Positions 24,214 through 37,589 are shown, counted from the first letter of the stretch. The stretch is DNA of 64,000 nucleotides from Carallia brachiata (GCA_021464245.1 JADCRB010000068.1:8046134-8110133), one strand, 5' to 3'. Program-made: numbers and translations. Notes: a model not told the origin generated them from the sequence alone.

Positions 24214-24650
24214 ACCCACGTATCATGCGAGCTAAACTCTAGTAATAATATATGAGTGCAAAATAGCACGTACCATAAATATGATAAACCCTTCTAGAGT
24301 TTGAAAATACAATTAATCCAATGGAGATCCACACGTCTAAAAATTTCCATTTTTGGGAGAAGGCAGAAGAGGTTAAATTTTTTTTTTCTGATATTTTCTA
24401 TGTTCCCACTTAGTGAGTCATGAATTATACAATATGAGTAGTTATGCATATTTTCATAAACTTCAAATAATAAGGATAAATATCCCAAAAGTTGTATTAG
24501 GAAACATCTTTTTCTTTGTTTAATTTAATGGTATTAAAAAAATTGATTGATTTTTATAATAATAAAAATCAGGAGATTTCATGATACAAATTTTATAATA
24601 CATATTATTACTAAAATTCAAATTTCCTTCTAAGATTAGTTATGGAGATT
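23530..24650. other. Spacer with ATT and TA microsatellites
   Basis: No gene seen. An (ATT)n run at 24158-24187 directly abuts a (TA)n run at 24189-24213. Confidence 0.6.
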
Positions 24651-25400
24651 TTAAAAATTGAAGTCTAAACTTTAAATCATTAAGTTGTCATTTTTTGAAG
24701 ATCAAAATTTAAAATCTCAAAGCAAAAAATATATATATATAAGTTTTTAGGCACTGACACTTAAGATATTTATTATTTTTTTGTTCACCAAAAAATATTT
24801 GCTATTATTATTATTATTATTAGTATGACCAAGTTATAAACTCGTAAGGAGAATTGGATGAAAAAAAGATATGTGGGCACAATTGTTTATCGGACAAGAA
24901 ACCGCCTAGAGATGACGAAATTGATTAAAATCTTTTTTGACATTTCTTAAATTAGATCCATTGGTTCCAGAAAAAAGACAATTGAGAAGATCAAGAATTT
25001 GAAACCACGACTTCTCTTTTACTGACATATTACTAATGTTATTTAACTTACAAGCTCAAGGGTTCCAAGTTGATTGAGATCTTATTTGGAATGATTTCAC
25101 CCACGTTTATAAAGATTGGTACAAACTAAAACAAAGTAAATCATCCACCAGAGCTTTACACGAAATTGGAATACGTAGTTTAGTTTCTCACGATATATTT
25201 CCAGCTTTTGCAAGTGCTCGAATTTCATTTGTTTTGGGCTTGTTTCCTTACGTTGCAGTTTTTTGTTCTCAGTTTTTTTTTATGTCATCGAACAATAAAA
25301 ATTATGTTTGACAAATATTTTGTTTTTTTTTGTTGGTTTAAAATATATAAAATACTTTCCAAGAAGGAACAATTGAGTAAAACCATAAAGTCACGTTTGT
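24650..25400 (+). repeat. Condensed copy of pieces of the 4.07-7.5 kb region
   Basis: Successive stretches match 4070-4200 (AAATCATTAA.TGTCATTTTT), then 6373-6610 (TTATCGGACAAGAAAC and TATTTGGAATGATTTCACC), then 7310-7480 (TTGTTTTGGGCTTGTTTC). The MHX exon and everything else between these pieces is missing here. The rightmost piece runs into copy 3 of the small-protein block. Confidence 0.65.
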
Positions 25401-26640
25401 TCTCATTTTTTTTCCAAAAATATCAAAATGAGCCTTATTATGAAAATATAATAGGTAACAATTAGTATCTAAAAATAACATATTTAATATGTAACATATG
25501 CTAAATCTGAACCAAACTTCAGTGCTGACGTCAAAGCAACAAAGAAAAAAATCAATTCAATAGAACAAACGGAGAAGACCGAAGAACTAAAAACAAGCAA
25601 TGAGATCATTTTATAAGTTGATACCTTATTTTGCGAGAGAAGTTGCCACTGGATCTGTGGTTCTACTAACGTGTTGACATTGCCAAGAGCAATATTGTTC
25701 GTCTATTAATCGATCAGTGATTTAAAAATCAACTCGAAGCTTGTATTCAGATCTTATTCTCATCTTATTGTGCAAAATCACAAAAAAAAGTAAGACGTGA
25801 ACCCAGCTTACATCTACAAATGTAGGGAATATATTTGATGCTAAGTCTTCTATTTGCTACAATAATTTGCAAAAATATAGTAAAATTAACATATTGGATC
25901 AACATTGCAGAACATCATAAGGCAAAGAAAAGAAATGTTATAACAGGCCAACAAGTCTTTCATAAATCATATCATGATGCTGCCCTGCCACTTTATTATT
26001 CCTTTTGTCTTATTTGTTTGTTCTTGTTCCCATATATCAATCTGGCTTCCCGAGGGGACGAAAGGTATCAAATCCTAATTGTATAGACACAATATCAAAA
26101 ATTAAAGATAATAATAATAAAATTGAAGGGTCTATGGATTAACTAAAAATTTGATAGCACTGATTAAAGTAAATCATCTAAGGATCAAGAAGGGGTTTTC
26201 GCTTCTCAACTTGGTGATAAGGGTCTGCAACATTACTTAGTGCTGCTCATTCCTACAATCAAAATTAAGGCGAGATAAATAGGAAGAAACAAACACAGCC
26301 TCCTAACCTATCCAAAAAAAAACAGAGAGATGATATAAGGGAAACTCACCTCTTGCTCATGGTAGAGACCTTGAGACGGCTTGACCCAGAGAAAGTATGT
26401 AAGAGTTCCGACAACCACCCACGAGGCCAAGTTGCTTCCACCTCTAAGCCTTCCCATGGAATTTCCTATAAAAGATCTCACGTTTCCTATTATTCTGTGC
26501 CAACTACTCGACATTGTTGCCCACAATCACATCTGCTCATAAGATTTCCTGTAATAATTGGTTTATTTGAATTTTATGGCCCCACCAAAAATACTGCATT
26601 AATACCAATGGTAGATATTGGTAGGGTTTCTATTTTAAAG
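25395..26640 (+). repeat. Segmental duplication, copy 3 (short)
   Basis: Aligns with about 11460-12730 and 19450-20745. It keeps the end of the block with the small-protein gene but lacks the long left part. Homology ends at the shared GGTAGG motif near 26619. Confidence 0.75.
25988..26514 (-). pseudogene. Decayed copy 3 of the small single-span membrane protein gene
   Basis: The first coding exon (26350-26514) is still fully open and the same length as in the intact copy. It begins MSSSWHRIIGNVRSFIGNSM, keeps the membrane span, and ends at a good GTGAGT donor. The second exon (about 26185-26260) has TGA for the second codon and TAG at its end. The third has lost its acceptor (CTCGG for CTCAG). 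No leader exon is present. It is dead, but younger-looking than copy 1. Confidence 0.8.
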
Positions 26641-26644
26641 CAAA

Positions 26645-27735
26645 CTTCCCTTAATCTATCCTCCTCTATTAACTATTTTTTATTAAAAAAACAAAAATTA
26701 AAAAATTAAAAGATAAAAATAATATTTAATTGCTATATATGCAAGTCCTCCTACCAAAATTTTTGTACGCTACATCTTCATTCCTTCCACATAATTGCCA
26801 TTATTTCTTCTATTCAAAAGATAAAAATTCAGACAAAAATAATTAGCATTATGCCTAAATAATTGCCATTGTTGCTTCCATTTAGGAAAATCCAACTTTG
26901 AAGGACAAAACACACACATATATTGTTTCAACTTTAATTGCCAAATTTATGTGCCAATTCATTCTTCATCTTCATTCTTCATTCTTCTCCATAAATAATT
27001 GTCATATCTGCTGTAATATTGATAAATTATATAATTGTAATAATTCTTCTATAAAATATCTATTAATTGCCATATTTGAGTATTTAAAATCTAATTAATG
27101 ACATCTATAGGCACAATTTGGGAGCAGTAGTTCAAAGGCCTCTTTAATACCGTCTAAGTCAGACTCCTCTTCTATCACATCTTCTTTTTAACTAAAAATT
27201 ATGACACAAGTGAAGAGAAAAGGTAAGATCTTCTCTTTTGTAATGTTAGCTTCCTCATCAAAATAACATTATATTAATTGTCATTTGTAAGCAGACAATG
27301 AAGCAACACCTGATCCAAAAGCTCATCAAAAAAATGAGCTGTCATGTTCATATTTATCAAATCAAGTGTTCATTGTTAGCATTACTTTCCTTCATATTTT
27401 TTTAATGACTTCAAATTAAGAAACCTCAGTTTTAGCGTATTAAATTTACCTTTCCACTTTTTTATTCTAGCTTGTCATCTTGAACGACTTTAAATTTCTT
27501 CTCATTCATTTTGTGAACACAGATCAAATCATCGCTTGAAAGCCGAAAACACGATCTTCAAATATTAATATATGGCTCTTCATATGGATTTTATTGCCAT
27601 CAAATTTCTGTCATATTTTCTTTGTTGCTTTTTTGGCCATCTTAAGCTGCTTCTATACCAAAGTGCCCTTTTTTTTTCTTTTTCTTTTTTTAGGCCATTC
27701 ATCTCATTTTCCTACGAGTCGAAATTTATAATGAA
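26645..27735. other. AT-rich spacer with CTTCATT-type imperfect repeats
   Basis: No gene seen. TTCATTCTTC words recur near 26960-26990 and AATTGCCAT words recur across 26790-27065. The open frame at 27572-27766 is mainly hydrophobic low complexity. Confidence 0.5.
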
Positions 27736-27739
27736 AATC

Positions 27740-30610
27740 GGGATAAGTTTATATTTAGTTCAGTAACTTTTCGATTGTCCATCTACAGGTCAGTACCTTC
27801 AAAAACGGCCAATTAAGGTCAGCACCATTAAAAACGTTTATTAATAGGTCAGTACCTCTCAATTTCTGTGATTAGTCGTTAACTGCTCTGTGGTGCTGAC
27901 CTAGCGCTGATAGCCCCATATGTGGCAAACCTCATTAATCCACGTCATCAAAGCACTCCACATCAGAATCCCTCCGAAGCCAGATCCCTTTCCCTCTCAC
28001 TCTTCTCTCTCGTCTGCACGATGTCTCACTTACCATCGAAATCCAAAATCCCAACCCGCTAAACCCAATATCCCTTTGTTGTCAAATTTCCCACAAACCC
28101 TAGAATCCTCACTTCGATTAAGACGTTTTTTCGCCGACTTACAAGGAAGACGGAGTGGAGGCATCGAAGAGGGTAAATTCCAACGACATTAAGCAACGAT
28201 CATGCTCTGCAAAAGAGAAAGAGACAAAAGGTTTTTTTTTTTTAAATATGTTTCATTCTTCACTTGTTATTAAACAAATCCTAGTGTTATAGATTTATAT
28301 ATGTAATATACATTGACTATTGCTAATTTATTCCCTATCTATAACCCTAGAAGTTAATATCTGCACACACACACACACATATATATAGGGTATATATATA
28401 GGGTTTTTGAGTATGTGTGCATGTGTAAAGCCAATGCTTTTTGCTTTTTCTAAACTGCAAAATGAAGACTACTATTTGACAAATTATTATTAAATTTGTT
28501 TTCTTAGGATGGCTAATGGGGTTTGTGTATTTGTTGTGGTGGCATTTTGGTTAGAGAGAGTGGTGAGTATGTGCGGGGTATAAGACATGAAATCATAGTG
28601 GAAGATGTTGATAAGTTTTGTGTTTAGGATGTGTTTGACACTACCAAATTTTTTATTAGGGATGAGTCTTCAAAGGCAGTACATTACAAGATTCTGAGCC
28701 AGATGAAGGGCAAAGGACTACAAAAGTTGTCCACTAATAATGATTTGTTAGACATGGTCAAAAACATGATTGAGAGCAAAAAAAAAAAAAGAATTGAGTG
28801 CTATGTTGAGCATAATGGTACTGTAGTCATTGAGTTAATGCAAGCTAGAAGTATTATACAACAAAGTTTGAATGTGCACATGATTATTATATAGAAAATG
28901 TGGACCCTAGCAGATAAGAATTTATGTGCTAGAAGATGAGTGTGAAACCTGTTGATGAACAAATAGGAGACCACAATAAGACAGTAAAGAAGAAGACAGT
29001 GTGCCCAAAGCAGTAGATCAAGTAGGGGACCAAACTATGTAGGTGAATGAAGAAGTGAGTGTGAGTGATGGTCCACAACATGTAGGGACCAAATATGAAT
29101 GAAGGAATGAGTGTGGGAGAGAGTTCATAGATAAGGGACCAAACTGCCTCTGTTAATGAAGGAGATATTAACAAAGCTCCTGAACATGTAAGGGATCAAA
29201 ACGAGAGGTAATAAAGGAGAGAAATGAAGCACAAATGTTGAGGACATGGTAGATGTCCCTTGGCAAAAGCCACCAAGAATAAGGTTAAAAGGCCTTTAGA
29301 AATCAGTGAAGAGGAGAAAGAAGAAGAATGGAGTGATGGTGAGCTTGAATTTACTAAGGTACATGTGGAAACCATGTCTGATGAAGATGATGAGAGCTTT
29401 TCCAAGTAAGGCAGGATGTAAAACACTTTTACACCGCTCAAAGAACCAAAGGAACAATGGTGAAGATGGCAACTAGAAGAACACCCAAAGTAACCCAGTG
29501 CATATAGTCATGCTGAAGCTGACAAAGGGAACAAAAAAGGCAATAACCCTGAGGATGAAGCTGACGGGAAAGCTAATGACAAAAAGGTACGCTACCAAAC
29601 TGATTACTTTCAGAGTGATGAGGAAGGCAGCTATGAGTCCAAAAGATCGGGTGATGGTAGTTAGCAAGAGGAAGCAGTTAAACACAAGAGTAGAGCATCT
29701 TACTACAACTTATTTTGCAAGGATCTTAATTTGTACTTGAAATGAGATTCACTAATGCAAGCCAATTCATAGATGCTATAGTGAAATATGTTGTGGCAAA
29801 TAAGGTTGAGGTTGTTTATGATAGAAACAGTTGGAACCTAATGAGAGCCTGCTGTGAAGCCCTAAATTGCCCATGGAGGATAACAGTTACACTGTCTACC
29901 TAAGCAATGTTCCAAATTATTAGAATATCTAAGGAAGATCACAATTGTCCAAGATCTTTAGCAACAAAAGAGCAAATGCCTCTTAGTTAGCAAAACATAT
30001 TTTTAAGGATTATAAGGTTCTTAACACCATAAACACAATAACATGCAGACTTTACTAAAAAATGAGTACCATTTAGAAGTAAGTGTGTCTAAGCAGTTAT
30101 AAATGTGTTGCCTAAGCAAAACATAGGTTCGGTGCTAGGCACAATTTTTGCTAAATGAAGATGAAAGCATAGGAGCAATGATCTAACAGAATTATTTTGG
30201 GATTACTGTAAGCTCTAACATTCTTAATCTAGAACAAGGTTTGATACAGATGACGTTGATCTCCCCCGAAACTCACAAGGACTTTGTAGTGCATCTAGTT
30301 GAAAAAGATGGTGTAGGGCCTACTTTGACACATCTATTAACTGTAACATTGTTGACAACAACTTGTGTGCAGCATTCAATGGGAGGATTGTAGGTGCTAT
30401 GCCCAAGTGCATTCTATCCATGCTGGAGGAAATTAAGGTGACGGTGATGCCATGGCTAAAGATAAGTAGTGATATTTGTGAAAGACAGAAGGAATGTATA
30501 GGTAAAAATTAGGAGAAAACTGAGATTAATAAGGGAATCCAACTTTGATTATGAAGTTGTTTTCAATGAAGCCAATGGGTATGAGATTGCTTACAGGTGA
30601 TGAATCAAAT
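27740..30610 (+). mobile_element. Decayed MuDR-like (MULE) element
   Basis: The left end near 27740 (GGGATAAGTTTATATTTAG) is followed by three spaced subrepeats of GGTCAG(T/C)ACC at about 27788-27860, as in Mutator terminal regions. The transposase relic begins at about 28508 (MANGV...). It passes through DVFDTTKFFIRDESS and LSTNNDLLDMVKNM (28631-28894), an acidic stretch, and a MuDR-type DNA-binding piece at about 29740-29960 (FTNASQFIDAIVKY, ALNCPWRI). It ends with a C-terminal piece at about 30330-30480 (FDTSINCNIVDNN, AFNGRIVGA, SMLEEIKV). Frameshifts and stops are many. The central catalytic MULE domain is missing, since only about 370 bp separate the two pieces. No matching right terminal repeat was found. 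Confidence 0.75.
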
Positions 30611-30614
30611 ATTG

Positions 30615-32030
30615 ATTTAGTTTTATACTTAGTTTCTAAGGGTTTTCTCGCTTCTTTTAGTCTTAGATTTGATTACTTTTGATGGCTATTTGTATTTTAT
30701 AGATGTTGATCCTTTTGGAGAAAATAAAGAGAAATTGGTTAGTCGAGTTCAACATTTTGGTAGATTTGTGATCTTGATTTGAAGAGGTATAACTCATTCT
30801 CTGAATATACAAAATTAACAAATTATATATGTATAGAAAGTTACAGATGTCTAGTTTCATATGCAATAAACAGCATATCAATCTGAGGCCTATGCAGTGA
30901 GTTATAGTCATTTTGGTGAGCAGAAGTCAGAGTAGTCTCAACCTAGTCGAACTTTGGCATAATTTTTCTGGACAGCAATATCCCATCTTAAAAGCATGCA
31001 ACGGGACTTCCACGTGTTGAAGTTATTTTGGGCTAAAGTTATTTTCCAATTAAGAATCTCATCCTAATTAAGAATCTTTTCTCGTCTATTCTACTCATAG
31101 TTCAGTACTTTGGGCATAAATTACTCTATACATGTCAGAATTATGTGATTCTTGAGCCTGATGAAAGATAAAAGACAATTCTACAACTTTGTTTCTAAAG
31201 GCCAACTTCTGAATCTACTTCTAAGAGCGTAAAAACAAAGCCAAAATTTGGGGGACAAAATCTGTCCAGAAGTTGATCTTGGAGAGAAAAGCCCTAACCG
31301 ACCAAGGAGGATCTCTCTACAAGAAGAAGACACGAAAAGAGGCAAGAAAGAGAGGAGCAAGAGCTTCACTTTTAGGGTTTCAAATGGAAGAGAATGATCT
31401 TATAAGGGAGGAATGGAACAAACTTTTGGAGGAGATCGACTAGCAACCGTGTCTTCGAAAAGGGGGGTTTTTTTATTCTTTTTCTGTTGATGCTATCAAT
31501 TGTTTTGAGTTTAGTTTATTCAATTATGAGTAGATAAACAATCTCTTAGGGGCTTAAAAAGCCTCCTTCGTGTTGGGATGAATACTTGATTCATTATTTT
31601 AATTGATTCAAGTTTATATTTTGTTTATTGAGTTTACAATTTATTTGTTCATATTATCTAGCCAATTTCATAAGCACAATCTACGGTTTTAATTTGATAG
31701 GCACATCAAACTTCAAATTAAAATAGCCCCAAATAATCAAGAGTTTAATTTTACTTCATTAGTTTGATTAAACTTAGATAAACTATTTTGATCTTTTGTT
31801 CGTAAAACACTTGGTTAATTTCTAAGCTTCAAATCAAAGCGTTGATTTGTTAAATGTTAATAGATTGGGAACCGAACATCAACGGTTCTTTCTAATCTTT
31901 GTGATAATGTTCTATAATTTGTATTTGTTACTGTTGTATCTTTCTTTCTTGTATGAATCAGTTGGTAGATGTTGGTTTTTGCTGCCATCATCTTTATTAA
32001 CACAAGTATACAGGCAAAGAAAGTAAAATT
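30615..32030. mobile_element. Possible LTR-type retroelement remnant
   Basis: Low-AT stretches (31180-31470) have an AAACCCTAAAA-type word on the minus strand and leader-like text, surrounded by spacer. There are no coding domains. I cannot pair LTRs or find a primer-binding site, so this is only a suspicion. Confidence 0.2.
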
Positions 32031-32813
32031 TTATTGATTATATAATCAATAAAAATTTAAACAATAATTGACTTATTTAACAAATTTCCCTTATTTTATT
32101 AGAAATTAATAGTAGAGACCCGTGCAATAATATATGTCAATACCTTATTTATGTGACTCCTTTATTTTATATATATCACACATGAAGTTCACACTTAAAA
32201 TTTATTTTTTAACATTTAATTGGAAAATAATTCAATGCCACCATTGAACGTATATCAATGATATTTGTAGGTTTTCCATTTCATTCCTTTCGCCCTCCCT
32301 TCACTGTCCAACTACAGGAGTCAAAATGGGTATTGGGTCGGATTTGAATTTGAGTCACTTCGGATTGGTTGTATTTGGGTTAAGTTACATTCTAACTGTT
32401 TTGAGTTTGGCTCCTTTGGATTTGGATTGGCCCGAAGTTGAACGAGTTGTTATTTAAAAATTAATTTTTTATTTTTTAGTAATTTTTATTTTATTATATA
32501 TTAGAATATTTGTAAATAATGATATTTATTATTTAATACTTATTTTTTATATATTAATTTGTATAAAAATATGTAATTGTTTTAAATATTGATTTGTGTA
32601 TTCAAGCATTAATATGCCTTTATATGTTCATTTATAATAAGGTAACGCTTCCTCATTATCACAAGTCCCATTTCCTTTTCAATAGTAAAACTTAGGATTT
32701 CTAAGATAGAAGTTCAAGTATTGACCACTACATAATTCCGGAAAGGACAAATTATTCTCTTTTTTTTTTTTTTTTGCAAATAATAGTAACAAGGACTAAA
32801 ACCTGAATGTCAC

Positions 32814-33340
32814 TATTGTTATAAGAGTTGGCCCAGCCCGAAGAAGAGAATTGGTGAACCCACCACTAACTTGGGCCGTTCTCATAGTAAAACCTTTAGA
32901 CAATTGAATTACAAAAATCTAAGTGGTATGACCAAAAAAAGAAAAATCTAAATGGACCAACCTATTTTTTCGTTAAACCAAGGGACACATCGAACTAGAT
33001 TGACTTTTTTATTTTTTTTTTTTATGTTGTTTTGTCTTTTTTCAATAGCCTAACAAATTCTCAGTATAAAAAAAATTAGTGATACTAATTGTGACTATAG
33101 CTCGTAGAGCTAGCCCAACTCCAAAGAAGAGAATTGGCGAATCCACCGTTGACTTGCATCGTTCCTACAGTAAAACCCTGAATGAACAATTGAATTGGAA
33201 AAATCTAAGTGGACCGACCTGTTTTTTAATTAACCCAAAAGACATATGGAACTAGACTAACTTTATTTTTTATGTCAGTTTGTCTTTTCGCAATAGCCTA
33301 ATAAATACTCAATATGTAAAAAATTGGTGGCCAAAGATGC
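32814..33340 (+). repeat. Tandem duplication, two units of about 280 bp
   Basis: The unit from about 32814 (GAAGAAGAGAATTGGTGAA) recurs at about 33095 (AAAGAAGAGAATTGGCGAA). Further shared landmarks are AAAATCTAAGTGG, the TTATTTTTTATG-type tract and CAATAGCCTAA. The two units are diverged by point changes and small indels. Confidence 0.75.
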
Positions 33341-34144
33341 AGGTATATATATATATAAATTTCGCACCAAAAATCAATAGATCTTTAACTAAGTTAGTAA
33401 AATATGTAACTAAAATAACAATAAGTGCAACCAATTGTATTTAACATTTTTGTAACTAGTTGTAAAAAAAATTTCTTGTTTAATTCACGTTTTAATGTTT
33501 TAAAAGAAAATATTTTTTTATTCGGTGTGACCCACATCCTCGATGCTTTATGGTTAGATCTTTTGTCCATATAATTAAGCTCATTTGAATTTCGGCATAG
33601 ATACCCCAAGTTACTAACATGGTTTTAAGCTTTTTAAGGGTTAAACAAAAATTTTGGTTCAGTTCTTTTTTAAACTAGTTAATTGATTCAAAATTAGCCC
33701 ATAAAAATTTCAGCTTTATGGACACTTGTTATATAAAAACATGCCAGCTTTCAATTTTTATCAATAAGCTTGGGCTAATTCATCTCTTTGCAAATGCCTT
33801 ACTCACTTGTTCAGTACCTTAGAAACCGAAGAAAGATGAAAAGAAATCTGATATCAAATTAAAGATGGGAAACCGGTGTATCATTCGGTTTTTCCTTTAT
33901 TAGTTATGTAGGTTGTTAATAGTTTTTTTTTTTTTAAACATAAAAAAAGATTTATGAGTATGTCAGTCATTAAATCTGTAAATTAAGACTGGAGTAACTC
34001 TTATTTGTTAATGTCTCATTCAACTATTCTTATAAGAGCAGATCTACTTCTGAATATTTATGAAGTCGAGCGTGACTATACTACTGAGAATTATGACAAT
34101 TATTAAATCTGAAATCTAACGCCGCACCACAGACTTTTATCACC

Positions 34145-34255
34145 TTTTTTAAGCCACCCAACATTTGTCAGGGGTAGGCGCAAGCCAGAAGACTTGAACT
34201 CGAATCATTAATGTAAAAATATGTTGATTTACCATTAAACCACCACTGAGTTAAT
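34145..34255 (-). mobile_element. tRNA-derived SINE-like sequence
   Basis: On the minus strand TGGTTTAATGG fits the Pol III A box. About 35 bp later GATTCGAGTTC approximates the B box, followed by a non-tRNA tail. No cloverleaf can be drawn, so this is not a tRNA gene. Ends and target duplication were not resolved. Confidence 0.35.
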
Positions 34256-35673
34256 AATTTATTTGGGCCAAATATTGTCATGGAATTTGAATCAGAAATG
34301 TTGATAAGTTCAAGTACTACTTTTGCTAATTTTTGGTTTAATGTCTCCAAGTCATTCAAAAGCATGTCAAATTCTAAATTCAGTTATTTTTTGCTATTTT
34401 TGGAATTTCAATTCCAAAAACTAGACATGATAGCTTTTTAACACGGACCTTAGATTTGCTGCCTCATGTCTATCAAAAAGACAGTTTGGTTTCTCTGATT
34501 GCTTTGAATTTAACAGTGTGATTGGTTTCACCTTTAAAAACGAAAAAGAAAGAAAGTTGAGAAAACAAAGGCATTTTACGTTCATTGGCAAGCATAGGAA
34601 AGGAGTTGGAAAATAAAATTAATGCTGCGAGCAAAGGAATTAAAAATCAATTGGAAAAAGTGAAAAAAAAACATGAAAGTGTAAGGATCAAAATAGTCCG
34701 AACATGTAAAAAGAAAAGTAATCAATCATAGGGTTTTCTATGTATTTTATGTGGCCAACTTTGATTATCAGATTCAAGTGACGGACAGAGATAGAAAGAG
34801 GCTTTTTTTTTTGTTTTTCAACAAAATAATTCTAAGACTAATTAATTAAAGACATGGAAAGCCAGCCCTAATGATCACATTTTTGCTCACGATTCCTCAT
34901 GTCATGTGTGTACTTCATCTTCATGGGCATGGTCCAACTCTCTATATACATATCATGCATGGTGGATACTGTCTTCTATTGTCACGTATTATATATTTTT
35001 TTATTACTATTATTTATTTCACCTATATCATGTATGTCTATAATAGAAATGCAGATGCACTCGCGTGCAACTGATCTGAGGAAGTATTGACTTGTTGTTT
35101 CTTGTCCATTTTCAACAAAATGAAATATTCTCCACTGTGCCGCTGTGCCCACGAAAAAACCCAAATGAAATTGATGTGCCCAGAAACTATACTCGAATTC
35201 ATGAGCCATGAGTGATGCATGCATGATAATTATGAGACGATCCCAAGATTGTGACTCGATCGGCTCCGTAACAGTTTTCTGGTTTTTTTTTTTTAGTTTT
35301 TTATAATTAAAGGTTAAAAAAACTATAACAAATTAAAAAAATAAATGAACAATTTCTTTTCATTCGACAGTTAATTTTTATTTAAAAAAACATCATAATA
35401 TAAAGAGTAAGAAATTTAATCGATACGTTTTGTAAATATTGATGATCAAAGACAAATAATCCGTACTAAAGTTAAGAAATCAAAGGTAAATCCCCATGAG
35501 ACCTTATCTAAAATTGAAGCTACAAGAGATAATCAGTAGAGAGTAAACTCTACATCTAGGATAGGAACGGATAAAGACTAGAGTGGCAGTTATCCCCTGA
35601 ATTCTTTTAATTCAATATTAATGTTATTGAGAAAGAACAATGGCTCACGATCTTGTCCAGTGGGCAACGCCAT

Positions 35674-35693
35674 CCCCCCACCCCCCCCCCCCC
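35674..35693 (+). repeat. Poly(C) tract
   Basis: Six C, one A, then thirteen C in an otherwise AT-rich spacer. It could form a G-quadruplex on the minus strand, or could be assembly noise. Confidence 0.8.
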
Positions 35694-36217
35694 ACTCGGT
35701 TGTCCAAGGTTTCGATTCTTTTAGCCATTTTCCTTTTTTTTCTTTTCTTCCTTAAACGCTTTTATTTTCCTGGCTTTTTTTTTTTTGCTTTAAAATTGCT
35801 TTAAAATGCCTTTTTATTTGTTCGTCTTCTTCCCAAATATGTTATTACTTTTTTTATTAATTGTTTCAATAAATTTTTCTCATTTTATAATGTCTTTTAA
35901 GAAATTTTTTTATATCTTTTAATGAAATAAACTATTAGAGATAGATAATAAATAAAAAAAATTTAAAACACATTATATTTTTAAATTTGTCTTTATTTGT
36001 AAAATTGACTTTAAATTTATCAGTTGCAATAAATATGGTAAAAAAAAATTGGCTTATCAGAATATTGTGCAATTACATGATACTAAATTACTAACTGATT
36101 GAATATTTACTTATATAGAAAAATTATATTTGATTATTAATAATTAAAAAGATAACAAAATATAATTTTGATGTTTATTATTTAATATAATTAATATGAT
36201 ATTTTTATATTTCATCT

Positions 36218-36225
<8 letters not shown>

Positions 36226-36262
<37 letters not shown>
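36226..36262 (+). repeat. (TA)n microsatellite
   Basis: About 18 TA units followed by a poly(T) tract. Confidence 0.95.
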
Positions 36263-36271
<9 letters not shown>

Positions 36272-36564
36272 TTTTATTATTATTATATTTTTTTTTGCCT
36301 CTTCCCTGTCTACATCACCTTTACATTATTGAACAACTTAAAACTCCATATTCAAATCATAGAATTGTAGATTCAGAAGAGACAAATAAATAATGTATCT
36401 TCCAGAAACAGCCTAAAGTCTTGCAACTTCGAATCATAATGTTTTTTTTTTTTTTCTGTTCATGAATCTGGATGCAAATCAAAGGCGATGGATCACTTTT
36501 TTGTTGTTCAAAAAAAATTTGGATGCAAATCAAAGGCGCTTTCCATATCCCACTCTCCCTTTTC

Positions 36565-36596
<32 letters not shown>

Positions 36597-37589
36597 GAAG
36601 TGCCCAGAAAGCTTACGTTTTAAAGATCTAGTTCAATTAGTATCCACGCTGCCACGAATATGAATACTCGTACGTTATAAGACCTACAAGCAAAACTTCC
36701 CGGTTGTTGAGAATATTAAATTAATGAAATCCCAACGTGACAAGCGCCATTTGCCAACTGGTTAGGCGGCCATTGACTCACCCCCTCCATATTAATGGCA
36801 CTAGAAAAAAAAAAAAACTGTATATGTTCGGACAAAAAAGTATTTAAAATATTATTTGAATATAATTGATTATATTTCATTTACAATCACTTGAATTTCT
36901 AGTGTAACTAAAAAAAAATTACTGTTATTTCTTTATACATTAAATTTAATTAGTTGTATATCAAATTTATTTGATTATTTTTGAGTAGTATTTCGAACAT
37001 TCTTTTATCCAAAAATTTAATTTTTTTTTTTTAATTCAACCCTTGTTTTCCTAACCTACTTACATAGATGCATAGATATGGACGAAGATCTAGCTACTTA
37101 CAGTCAACTCCACTAGATACAACCACCTGGACGAAGACCTCGGCCACTCCCTTACGGGGCCACGCAACCGGCAAGTTCCCATAGCCACAAATGACTGACT
37201 CGTGGGACTGGGGACTTCTCCTCTTTGAGTACTATCCATTCTATGCGGTATTCTTTTTCGTCCGTTTCCTCTTTTTTATTAACAAATAACAAGTTCATTA
37301 TTAATTATTTCTTGCGTTAAAAAAAAAAAAAAAGAACTCCACTGGATTCTCTCTTCTGTTTGTGTAAAATAATTAAATAAGTAAACCAAATATTTTATAA
37401 CTCTTTCCATCGACTCGGTCGGAAAACAAGTACCCTTCCTTCAAGGACATTTTCATTAAAGTTAAAATCATGAAAATAAAAGTGTTTTTTTAACTGAAAT
37501 GTGTAACTCATTCTGTAATTTGTACTTATTTGGAGCGGACTTTATAACGCATAATAAGAAGTAAATGATACATTAAAAATTTATATATG

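Noticed and set aside
28929..29740. Minus-strand frames of 70-81 codons
   Set aside because: Shadows of the acidic, Lys/Glu-rich part of the MULE transposase relic on the plus strand.
34145..34255. A possible tRNA gene on the minus strand
   Set aside because: A- and B-box-like words exist, but acceptor and anticodon stems cannot be formed.
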